Below, piece after piece: positions 11,518-21,600 of a stretch of DNA of 64,000 nucleotides; the stretch's first letter is position 1; every line of letters starts with the position of its first letter. A model generated the notes under the pieces. The model was given only the letters and a program-made list of their open reading frames with translations, ran no database searches and was not told where the DNA came from. Origin of the DNA: Wurfbainia villosa (taxonomy: Eukaryota > Streptophyta > Magnoliopsida > Zingiberales > Zingiberaceae); contig CM046004.1 in assembly GCA_025175895.1 (NCBI GenBank), positions 15,611,011-15,675,010 of the forward strand, in the 5' to 3' direction. Both the position numbers and the translations under genes were made by a program.

Positions 11518-12263
11518 TCAGTAGCCTACAATTTCTGGTCCCGTGTATTGGCCACCACGTACAACGAGTTCTTCGGGCTCACTCGCCAAAGCTTCCAACC
11601 ATGCATAGTCACCGTCGCCTGCCCCTGGAACTGCAGCACCTAAAAAGACAGCAAGTGAGACCACATCTGCTAAATCTGGAAGACTGGAATGGCATACAAT
11701 CAGAAACTAATATTTATTCCTTTAGGCAAGAAGCTTATATAAGCCATGGGTGTTGAAGCTCAACATGAGATGGGTTTTCAGAAAGTTTAGAGCGACCAAA
11801 AACCAAACCAATTTCTGATTCTGCTTGCATGAAAATAATGAAAGCTTTCAAAGACATTTCTATTATCCGGGTAAGAGGTAAATAGCTGAAGAAGCTTTCA
11901 TGGTAAACAACTGATAGAATATAAATGAATTTGGATTACAAATAGACAGACAACCTCCTTTTCCTTTTCCTTTTCCATACCGTCAGCGTGATTTTATTTT
12001 TTTTATAATTTATTGAAATTGTTAAAACGATGCCAATTTTTTAGGAATTTGAAACTATAAGACAGCAAGCTAACAAGAGAAGAGCAAAATACCAGGAAAA
12101 CTCAAGTATGCGTGCTCTTTGTAATAAGTGCATGCTCTTCCTTCATTGTCGTTGTATGGTGGTCCATGGACATCAAGAACTGCACAAGCTGTCACTGCAG
12201 TAAAACAATGCATGTTACCCCCGGTAGTAGGGTATAAAACGGAGCTATGGATTCGACAATGAC
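11518..12263 (-). pseudogene. Plant cysteine oxidase (PCO) 3' gene fragment
   Basis: Two minus-strand exons, 12263-12093 and 11639-11518, with AG acceptors (CTGATAG, TTTTTAG) and a GTATTT donor; the TGA is at 11518-11520. Joined, they give the C-terminal third of a PCO: SVLYPTTGGNMHCFTAVTAC, the following VLDVHGPPYNDNEGR and TYYKEHAYLSFPG, then AGDGDYAWLEAL and QYTGPEIVGY. PCOs are thiol dioxygenases that oxidise N-terminal cysteine of group VII ERF factors and so report oxygen to the N-degron pathway. The family is usually about 240-280 residues; only about 97 are here, and the upstream exons with the first iron-binding histidines are missing, replaced by a GC-rich minisatellite. No stop occurs inside the two exons. 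A captured fragment, not a working gene. Confidence 0.75.
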
Positions 12264-12455
12264 CTATCAGTTGAAGAAGAAAAAGATAGGAAAAACAATC
12301 CAAACAAATTAAACCGTAGAAGAGAAATGAACAAAATTGATCGAGAACAAGAGCAGAGAAACTTAGGCGATTACTTTAACTGTCTTGGAAAAATCTGAAA
12401 TCGATTTATCTTGTACGTGATTGGAATATAGAAGGGAAAGAACCTAGCGCTGAAT
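12264..12455. other. Intron remnant upstream of the PCO fragment
   Basis: Pyrimidine-rich on the minus strand next to the 12263 acceptor, as for the end of an intron. No upstream PCO exon found before the minisatellite starts. Confidence 0.4.
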
Positions 12456-13105
12456 TTGTACGCGAGGTTCCTACACAATCCACCAACCGACTCGTCTCAC
12501 GATAGCGGTCGTTGCCTCGCACGACCGCGAGATTGCACAGTGGCGGCCTCGTGCGATCGCGGGATCGTGCGGCGGCAGCCTCGTGCGATTACGGGATCGC
12601 GCGGTGGCGACCTCGTGCGATTGTGGGATTGCGCAGCGACGGCCTCACGCGATCGCAGGATCGCGGGGTGGCGGCCTCGCGTGACCACAGGATCGCGCAG
12701 CGATGGCCTCGCGCGACCACAGGATCGTGCAGCGGCGGTGGGCTCGCACGACGACGGCCTCGTGCGACTGTGGCCTCGCTCGACAACAATCGCACGCTAC
12801 CTCCTCGCTCGACCGAGGGCGGTAGTGAACTCACGCGATGACGAGGACAAAAATAGGAGAGGAAAGGAAGCGAGGAAAAGAATCGGGTGGAAAGAAAAAA
12901 AACCTAAACCGGCTCGCACGACGGCGGGCTTGTGCGACCATGGACTCACGTGACAGCGGTCATTGCCTCGCGCGGCCACGGGTTCACTCAACAACAGCTG
13001 CACGCTACTTCCTCGCTCACCCGAGGGTGGTAGTGAGCTCACGCGACGATGAGGATGGAGATGGGATAGGAAAAGAAGCGAGGAAAAGAACGAGGTGAAA
13101 AGGAA
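12456..13105. repeat. GC-rich minisatellite inside the CACTA-like element
   Basis: A sharply GC-rich island in AT-rich surroundings. It is made of about 30-bp degenerate units around CTCGCGCGACCACAGGATCG and GCAGCGGCGGCCTCGTGCGA. A segment at about 12785-12905 (CGCTACCTCCTCGCTCGACC onward to the A-rich run) is repeated in diverged form at about 12990-13115, so there was also a direct duplication. Several overlapping frames on both strands stay open only because of the repeat and show arginine/aspartate-rich low complexity; I do not call genes there. Confidence 0.75.
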
Positions 13106-13117
13106 AAAAAAAAAAAA

Positions 13118-13455
13118 CTAAACTTAGAGATCGAAGAATCTGTTCGGTCTCTAATTAGAGATCGAACGGAGGATTCGGTCTCTAAAAAATTTAATCAGAG
13201 ATCAAACGGAGTATTCGATCTCTAATAAATTTATTTAAAAATAAATAAATTAGATGCCAACTTAATCGCTCTCTAAATTAGAGATCGATTCCAAAGTCGA
13301 TCTCTAATTTAGAGACCGATCGGTCTCTAATTAGAGATTAACTTTGAGTCAATCTCTAATTTAGAAATCGATTTTAAAGTCGGTCTCAAATTAGAGATCG
13401 ATTGTAAATCGGTCTCTAATTAAAAATCAATTTTAAAAAATCGATCTCTAAGAGC
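13118..13455. repeat. Right subterminal repeat array of the CACTA-like element
   Basis: About a dozen TTAGAGATCGA / TCGGTCTCTAA words in alternating orientation, matching those at 8950-9075. The expected closing terminus (TCTTGCAGTG) is not present; sequence after 13455 is unrelated. Confidence 0.7.
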
Positions 13456-13488
13456 GTAATATTATATAAGAAGTTGAGAATTTAAAAT

Positions 13489-13843
13489 GACAATTTACTA
13501 AACAGCGCACGTAAAGTTTAGAATTGCCCAAACAACATTTCATACTTGCATATTTATCAAATAGCGCATTTAATTCCCTTTTTATCCCTCCCGTCAAATA
13601 GACCTGCACCACAGTGAAAATCCCGAACGTGGTGCTGGGAATTCAAATTTCAACACCACAGTGGCATTGCAATCCCAACACGACTGTGGTGTTGAAATTT
13701 ATAATCTCAGCACCACAGTGATACAAGTCTATTTGGCGGGAGGGATAAAAAGGAAATTAAGTACGTTATTTGGTAAATATAAAAGTACGAGGTATTGTTT
13801 GAACAATCCTAAATTTCACGTACGTTGTTTGATAAATCGCCGA
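13489..13843. mobile_element. 355-bp foldback MITE with imperfect 9-bp target duplication
   Basis: The two arms of about 110 bp are near-perfect inverted copies: left GCGCACGTAAAGTTTAG, AATTCCCTTTTTATCCCTCC and TCAAATAGAC; right GTCTATTTGGCGGGAGGG, ATAAAAAGGAAATTAAG and CACGTACGTTGTTTG. The centre is itself an inverted repeat around TTCAACACCACAGTGG / ACTGTGGTGTTGAA. Flanks ATTTAAAAT (13480-13488) and ACTTAAAAT (13844-13852) are a 9-bp duplication with one mismatch, a size typical of Mutator-like elements. Confidence 0.82.
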
Positions 13844-13852
13844 ACTTAAAAT

Positions 13853-14677
13853 AAAAAAGGGACAAGACATTTAATATAGGCGTGTACACGATAGGGGTGA
13901 CTAATGAGTCATTTGCAATGTATTTTAATTAGATTTTATTTGAATTATGTTTATATACAATTAGATTACCTCATTTACCTGGTAAAATACTGATTCTTAT
14001 AGAGGTTTTCTGAATGATGTATTTCCTGTTTGACGGAATCACATCAATTTGCTACTAGGAAATCCAACAAAATTTAAAGCTAGCTTCAGATTCCGGGCTT
14101 CCATTTCTTCATTCATTCGTAGCATAGGTATCAGCCAACTTGATCCATGCATGTCAGCTGTGTCCATAACTAATATCTAATACTGTACTATAGCTGCCAT
14201 AACAGTATGTATGAAATTAAATTTATTTAAAATTGAATAATTTTAATTAAATTAGTAAAAAAATATTTTTAATATAAATATATAAAAATTTAACTAAAAT
14301 AAAGTAATTTTATTGTACGTTGTAGCTGTTATACTCATAAATTGTTATAATGAAAAAGAATATATAGAGTGTGGTTCTGATGATAATAAAAATAAGAATT
14401 GTTATTTTTATTTTTCTCAAAAGAATTGCCCTAGAACTAGTGTGTGGGTATGCAATGACTTGAGATAGAGAGATTGCAAAAGCTTTTGTGGACCCTTTAG
14501 TTAAAGGCAAAGGAAAGATTTCTCACTCTCGTGCAAATCTGCACCATAGATTTCTCACTCGATACTATATCACTTTATGAACTTTCCAATTTCAAATGGA
14601 AACTTTGAAAAAACTAGTTTTCAAATGTGAAACCAACAACTTTGTACGGTAATATATCATAAATTGAATAAAATTAC
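13853..14677. other. Intergenic, no feature seen
   Basis: AT-rich sequence without coding potential or recognisable repeat. Confidence 0.5.
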
Positions 14678-16135
14678 TGTTGGTATTGTTGATATAGTTA
14701 GAGGGAGGTGAATGATAATTTTTAATTTATCGTATGTTGTGCTCGTCTATAAAGAATTAACCCGCTGTGAAAATAAAAATAAAAATAATAATAAAAATAC
14801 AATCACGATACCTAAAATTTTGATGCGGTTTGAAATCTTTGGTTCCTATTTTATGACTTAATTTTTGTACTATCACTATCATATTTTTTTTCTTTCTCGA
14901 ATATTTTTCTAAAGCGGAGAAATTTCTTACATTCTGTTTCTTTACAAATAATACAACAAGAATATAAATGTACATATAAGATAGAAAGAAATCAAAATAA
15001 ATAATTTTACAAGTGAATTTTATTTTCGTTTGTTTTCTTGTTGTTTTGGAATGATCCTTGAATGTGTGAAATGTAGTAACACTTTCCCTTTAATATCTCT
15101 AAGAATTGACCTTTATAAACATTTTTGAATTCCTCTTTTATAAGTTATTGATGAAGTTGATTTCTGTCTAACAATCGACTGATAGAATTTATTAATAGAT
15201 TACTCTATTGAATTTGACCATTTCATCTACAGTACAACTCAAATTTAATTACATCGATCGACTAATGTTCAAACAGTCAAGTTCCTTGATCAACTGTCGA
15301 ATTTTCTGTATGTTGCTACAGTGCTATTAGTCGACTAATGACAATTAGTCAAGTTGGAGCAATCAAGTTCAAAACTCTATGTTCGCTCTAATAGTAACTT
15401 CAATTGAGTCCTTCACTTGACTGATGAATCAGTCAATTGCTATGCCCTATTAATCAATTGTTAATATTTAAAATCCTCATAAACCTCCTCAAACCCCCAA
15501 CCTCAAAGTTAAGGTTCATCAGTTGATTGTTGTTCCATAACAATTAATTGATACTTTTGTTTCAACCTAACTAAGGTTGAATCTCACATTCCTGGTGTCT
15601 TATTAATTAGTCTTAATCTATCAAAAAAAAAAAAAAATTCCGCCTAGCATTCAATTTTTTATGACCTATCAGGATTTCATCCTTCTAACATCTAGTCACC
15701 ATTGACTTGCTAAGACTTGTTACATATCTAATATTTGGTCCTTCTAGACCTGTTAGAACTTCACCCATTCATGCCAAATATCTGATCAACCATGAGCTAA
15801 TAGGACTTCATCATCACCAAATATCTAATTCTCCTAGATTTGTTTGGACTTTCCTTCTTGTGGCAAACATTCGGTCAATCTTGATTTGTCGAAATTTCAT
15901 CATTATAAAATATCCGATTATTCTTGACCTATTTAGTCTTTCGCACTTGTCTAACATTCAATTTTTGATGATTTTTTAGGACTTTCAGCCATCTCATGCC
16001 AAGTATTTAATCCTTCATAATCTATTTGAATTTTATCCACTTGTTAAGTATCCAATCAATTTCGATCTGCTTGACTTTTCGCTCGACGAACCAATATTGA
16101 AATCTTTGTTAATATCTTGAATGATTGAGGGAGAG
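14678..16135 (-). mobile_element. Old degenerate LTR, lowest layer of the nested tower (left part)
   Basis: Begins TGTTGGTATTG followed by a GGGAGGTGAAT word shared with the other minus-oriented LTRs here (compare 27658 and 53234). It carries decayed GTCGACT motifs (about 15240-15430) and spaced ATATCTGATC / GGACTTCATC tandem words (15650-16010), as the younger LTRs do. The short continuation is at 55580-55622, where TGATCCAAAGTCGATTATAT matches the terminal part of related LTRs. Too decayed to set ends or a TSD. Confidence 0.45.
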
Positions 16136-16140
16136 ATTAT
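16136..16140. repeat. TSD of the solo LTR, left copy
   Basis: ATTAT, repeated at 55575-55579. Confidence 0.75.
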
Positions 16141-16434
16141 TGGAACTCCAAGTGATGAAGCCACAATAGTTTTGATGTGTGATCAACTAGGTTAAGTTAG
16201 ACTTTCATTTGGGTTTGATTTGTATGTTTAAGTGTGCATAATTTAGGAGAACACACAAGACAACACAACCTTAGCGAATGACGCAAGTATGTGAGAAGGA
16301 TAGCACGAGAAGGGAGCCGACGGACTTAGTGCATCTAAGGGACGAGAGACTTGTGGAAGAGTACTCTGGTGGAATGAGAAGGACACATGAAGAGTGAGCT
16401 AGAAGGACTTAGTACATTTGAGGGATGAGAAGCC
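16141..16434 (+). mobile_element. Solo LTR, left part (rest at 54793-55574)
   Basis: Starts TGGAACTCC at 16141; the LTR ends CCAACA at 55574, giving TG..CA ends and the perfect ATTAT duplication. The two parts add up to about 1.08 kb once the 38-kb insertion is removed. No second copy or internal region of this family borders it, so it is a solo LTR left by recombination between a pair. Confidence 0.7.
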
Positions 16435-17092
16435 TGCTGTTAGGACCTTGACGTGCGCTAGAGGAGGGTGAATAGTGTTTCAACCTTGTTTCTCTTCAAT
16501 TTCGCCATTTTGATTGCGTGCTTGTCTACAAGATGATTAACACAATGTAAATAAAATAAACATAAACAAAATACAACACACAAGGATTATACCGATTTTA
16601 ACGTGGTTTGGAGATTCACTCCTACTTTATGACAATTCTTAAGGTGGATTACTCCTCTTGCAAGCTTCCACTATCTTCTCTTTTGAATGAACACCAAGGT
16701 GGAGAAAAAATCTTCTTATAATCTGGAGATTATACAACAACACAACCAAATACAATGTGTAATAGAAAATAAAACTGAAATGCAGTAAGAAAAACATCAC
16801 ACAAGATTGTTTTTGCTTGGTTGCTATGGAATGCTCTTGAAGGTATGAAATGCAATAATACTTCCTCTTCAAAATCTCCAAGAACTGGTTGCTCCAAACA
16901 TCCACGAATCTTCCTTTTATAAGCTCCTCCTCAGGTTGATTTTTGTCGATTAGTCGACTGGTCATTAGATTGTTGTCTCACAACGGAATGATCCACGTTA
17001 GATTCCAACTGATCAGTCGACTGCCAAGCCCCAGTCGACTCAGAAACATTTTATGCTTCTATCCATTGAAGTCGGTCGACTGCTTCATCACA
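16435..17092 (-). mobile_element. 3' LTR of gag-only element A, first part
   Basis: Minus-oriented LTR of the 38-kb-wide element A. The LTR proper starts TGTTAGGACC at 16438, matching the 5' LTR at 53234; three extra bases (TGC) precede it. The outer TSD is AAGCC at 16430-16434 and 54788-54792. The LTR is split at 17092/25103 by the Gypsy element. It contains GTCGACTG motifs. Confidence 0.8.
17088..17092. repeat. TSD of the Gypsy element, left copy
   Basis: TCACA, repeated exactly at 25103-25107. Confidence 0.9.
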
Positions 17093-18621
17093 TGTAACAC
17101 CCCCCTCAGGGAATGTCACGGACATTCATTCTACTAGTTCAAATCAATGACTCTTTTTACATGTTGGCAGGATCTAAAACCTTCAAAGAATTAAACATTC
17201 AATAATTGAACAGACATTACAACCCTGAAGTCAACCATCCTAACCTAAATTACTAACTAAGTTTCCATTCCAACACCATCAATTTAATAACCCAAGATAA
17301 TACCATGAAACTCCACCCACACTTGGGTTCTCTATCTTGCCTAATGTCAACGATGATTTCTAAAACCAAGCATTAACAAATGTAAAATCTAACTCATAGA
17401 CATAAAAAATATAATTCAACTCGTCTATCAAAGAAACATGAATGATAAACTAGTACACAACTATTGATCGATATTCCCTTGTTCCGCCGCCACACGCACC
17501 AAACTTCCTTCCAGTCGCCTCCTTGCATCATATCTTTTCCTTCCCCTTGTCTGCAGTAAGAGGTAAATAAAACTGATAAGCAAAGGGCTTAGTAAGTATA
17601 TCATAATCTCACAAAATTGTCGTAAGAACCAATATAAGTGCTTCATGATAAGACATGCTCAACCTTTCTAAATACTTTGCACATGGAATCACTTGCAATC
17701 ATAATCTAAATGCATATATTGAAAAACATGTGGTATGACTTGTAGATCTACACTTACATTACTCACACTTCAAAATAATAAACATCCTCCTTTGGGTCCA
17801 GCATGGTACCAAATGCACGCATCTCTAATAGGTTTCGGGGTATCCAGCCACCGAATCCTATTGGAGCTTCTTACTAGGCGATCTAGGGGCCTAAGGGCAT
17901 TCTCGGAGCCCAGGTACATACCTCTTAAAAATAATATAGTTTTGTAACTTAAATACTCGTACTCATAATAGCTTGGCATTTTCTCAAACACCTTATATGT
18001 CTTACTCAAATTGGGGACCGCCTCAAAGCCTAAATCTTGTTTCTTCTATTACATACATATCCTTAAGCAAAACAAAAAACAAAACAAAACATATAAAAGA
18101 AATCCTTACTGTAGGTGAGAGACATATACTTACAGTTTCTTATCAAACTTACTAGGCGATGTTGTGAAAACCAAGGTTCCCACGCATGTGCACATGCCCT
18201 CGCGGAAAAACCCTTGTCGCCAAATCCCCTTGAATAGCCCCGAACCTACCACTCTTTAAGACCAAGGGAGGGACTCTTTTATAGCCTTACTACTCCTCTC
18301 TATCTTCTAAACTTTAGATGTGGGACTAATACATGTTTAGGCTTGAACCACTTGTGCTTTGTATACTTATCGAAGACATGTCCTTAAAGTTCTTATGTTT
18401 CACATAAGAAATGTCCAATTGGTGTGATGGTATCATGCCTCCTTTATATCCTAGAGGTCTAAGGTTCAAACCCCAAGCTATCACATTTTTCCTATTCTTC
18501 TTCTTATTATTCTTTATTTTATAGCCTTACTACTCCTCTTTGTCTTCTAAACTTTAGATGTGGGACTATCGCATTTTCCTATTATTCTTATTATTATTTT
18601 ATATTTTTTTTGGGCGTTACA
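17093..18621 (-). repeat. Gypsy 3' LTR
   Basis: 1529 bp, TGTAAC..GTTACA, aligned end to end with 23566-25102. Its open frames (for example 17770-18009) recur in the other LTR but have no protein character. Confidence 0.92.
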
Positions 18622-18657
18622 ATCCTCCATACCTTATAAAAGTTTCGTCCTCGAAAC

Positions 18658-21600
18658 TTAGAACAGTTCTGAGTACTTCTGCTTCATATCTTCTTCGCGT
18701 TCCCATATTGCTTCTTCGAAACGCCGACTCTGCCAAATAACCTTGACTAGGGGTACTTCTTTGTTTCTTAGTCTCTTAACTTCTCGATCTACTATTTTGA
18801 TAGGTTTACTTTCATAGCTTAGATCTTCTTGTACTTATACTGTCTGTGGCTGAATTATCTGACTGGGGTCATGAATACATTTCTTCAGCATTGAGACATG
18901 GAAGATGTTATGAATAGCCGACATTTCTGGAGGTAGGTCCAACTCATACGCTACTTTGCCAACCCTCTTGGTGATCACATAGGGTCCTACGTAGCGGGGA
19001 CTTAGCTTGCCTTTCTTGCCAAATCTCATTACCCCCTTCATTGGGGCCACTTTAATAAATACTAAGTCCCCAACCTCAAACTCAAGGGGCCTACGTCGTA
19101 TATCAGCGTAACTCTTCTGTCGGCTTTGCGCAGTCTCGATTCTTTGACGGATCTTCTTTATTGCTTGAGTTGTTTCATCTATAAAATTCGTCTTCAATCC
19201 TAGTTCTACCTCCATTTCCTTCTTCTCCCCAACCTCGTGCCAACATATGGGGGATCTGCATTTCCTTCCATATAGGGTTTCATAAGGTGTCATTCCAATT
19301 ATGGTTTGGTAGCTATTATTGTAGGCAAATTCTGCTAAGCATAAGTATTTGCACCAACTACCCTTAAAATCCAGCGCGCACGCTCGTAGCATATCTTCTA
19401 AGACTTGGTCCACTCTCTCTGTCTACCCATCTGTTTGAGGATAGAAAGCTGTGCTAAATCTCAATTTGGTGCCCAGTGCTGTCTGGACACACTCCTAGAA
19501 ATATGAAGTGAACCGACCATCTCTATCTGAGATGATTGTCTTTGGGATTCCATGAAGTCTGATCACTTCTTTAACATATAGTTGAGCTAACTGTTCTATT
19601 GAATAGGATACCTTAATTGCCAAAAAGTGTGCAGACTTGGTTAATCTATCCACAGTCACCCAAATGGAGTCATAGCCATTAGTCGTTTTTGGTAAACCAA
19701 CTATGAAATCCATGGCTATGTCTTCCCACTTCCATTCTGGAATCTGAATGGGCTGTAGGACTCCACCTGACCTCTGGTGTTCTGCTTTAACTCTTTGACA
19801 TGTCAGACAGGTGCTGACATATTTAGCTACATCTCTCTTCATTTTAGACCACCAAAATCTTTCCTTCAAATCTTGATACATCTTGGTAGATCTAGGATGC
19901 ATTGAGTAGGGGGTGCCATTGGCTTCTTCTAGAATTCCCTTTCTCAGTCCGTCATCATTGGGAACACATAAATGGTCTCCAAAATAAAGTACTCCACTGT
20001 CGGAGATTCGAAATCCCCCACTTCTTCCTTCATGTATCTCCTGCTTGATCTTTTGGACATCCCGATCTTCCTCCTGTTTCCTTTGTATATCCTCCAGTAG
20101 AGTCGGTGCTAGTATCAAGGCAGAGAGTTGCCCGGAAATAATTTCAAGCCCAAAATCTGCCACTTTCTTTTGGAGGGATTGTGATAGTGAAGATAAAGAC
20201 ATCAACATTGCGCATGATTTTCGGCTTAGTGTGTCAACTACCTTATTTGCTTTTCCAGGGTGGTAGAGGACCTCACAGTCATAATCCTTCACTAACTCCA
20301 ACCATCTTCGCTGTCTCATGTTCAAGTCCTTCTGGGTAAAGAAGTATTTCAAGCTCTGATGATCTGTATAGATTTTACACTATATCCCATATAGATAATG
20401 CCTCCAAATTTTGAGAGCAAAGACTACTGCTGCCAACTCTAGATCATGAGTGGGATAAGTCTTTTCGTAGTCTTTAAGTTGTCTAGAAGCATAGGCAATA
20501 ACTTTACCCTTTTGCATGAGTACCGCTCCAAGTCTCATCCTGGATGCATCACTATATATATCAAAGGCTTCTTCACCTTCTATAAGAGTAAGGACTGGGA
20601 CACTTGTCAATCTCCTTTTTAGCTCAAGAAAACTCTATTCACAATTTTCGGTCCATTCGAATTTCTTATTTTTCCTGGTGAGCACTGTTAGTGGCGAAGC
20701 TATTCGGGAGAAGTCCTCAACAAATTTCCTGTAATATCCTGCTAATCCCAGAAAACTTCTGATCTCCCTGGCATTCTGCGGTCGACTCCAATTACTAACT
20801 GCCTCAATCTTTGCAGGGTCGACCATGATCCCTTCCTTTGAAATGACATGGCCCAAGAAGGCAACCTGGTTAAGCCAAAATTCACATTTTGAGAATTTAG
20901 CATATAACTGTCTCTCTTGAAGGGTCTTTAATACTATTCTCATATGTTTGTCATGTTCTTCCAGAGACTTGGAATAGATCAAGATGTCATCAATGAAGAC
21001 AATGACAAACTTGTCAAGAAAGTTCTTGAATACCCGATTCATTATATCCATAAATGTTGCAAGGGCATTTGTCACTCCGAAGGGCATGACAACGAACTCG
21101 TAGTGTCCATACCTTGTTCGGAAGGTCGTTCTAGCCACATCACTCTCTTTGACTTTCAATTGATGATACCCAGACCGCAAATCGATTTTCGAGAAAATCG
21201 TTGTCCCTCTCAACTGATCAAACAAGTCGTCTATCCTTGGCAAAGGATATCTGTTCTTGATTGTCACCTTATTCAATGCTCGATAGTCTATGCACATTCT
21301 CATAGACTCATCTTTCTTCTTTACGAACAATACTGGAGCTCCCCATGGTGAATGACTAGGACGGATGAATCCTTTGTCAAGCAGCTCCTGCAATTGCTCT
21401 TGCAACTCTTTCAATTCTGCTGGCGTCATATGATAAGGTGCTTTTGAAATCGGTTTGCTGCTGGCGACCAGTTCAATTTCAAACTCGATCTCTTGGCTAG
21501 GAGGTAGTCCTGGTAACTCTTCAGGAAATACTTCTGGGTAGTCACAAACTACCCATACATTTTCTATCTTTGCTCCTTCCTCTTGCTTTGCATCTACTAC

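Larger units (their letters stand above)
8930..13455 (-). mobile_element. CACTA-like DNA transposon (non-autonomous) carrying host gene fragments
   Basis: The left end begins CACTGCAAGAA at 8930, close to the plant CACTA (En/Spm) terminus CACTACAAGAA, and runs into subterminal GAGACCGA / TCGGTCTCT repeats in both orientations (8953-9075). The same words in dense inverted array fill 13118-13455 at the other side. Between them lie exon pieces of a strictosidine synthase-like gene, an unidentified fragment, the last two exons of a cysteine oxidase gene, and a GC-rich minisatellite; no transposase is present. This is the layout of a gene-capturing CACTA element. Weak points: the right terminal repeat and the 3-bp target duplication are not recognisable, so the right limit is approximate. 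The direction is arbitrary and given as that of the captured genes. Confidence 0.65.

Noticed and set aside
9239..12263. A working SSL gene or a PCO-SSL fusion gene
   Set aside because: Missing N-terminal exons in both, a frame-changing deletion in the SSL exon and no ATG-led frame linking the parts.
12456..12953. Long arginine/aspartate-rich frames on both strands
   Set aside because: They follow the GC-rich minisatellite, overlap in several frames and have no domain.
13440..13490. Right terminal repeat of the CACTA-like element
   Set aside because: No TCTTGCAGTG or close match before the MITE; AATATTATATAAGAAG was considered but is too different, so no right terminus is claimed.
17770..18009. 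Minus frame repeated almost identically at 24245-24484
   Set aside because: The pair is simply the two LTRs of the Gypsy element; similarity is due to the LTR copy, not to a gene family.
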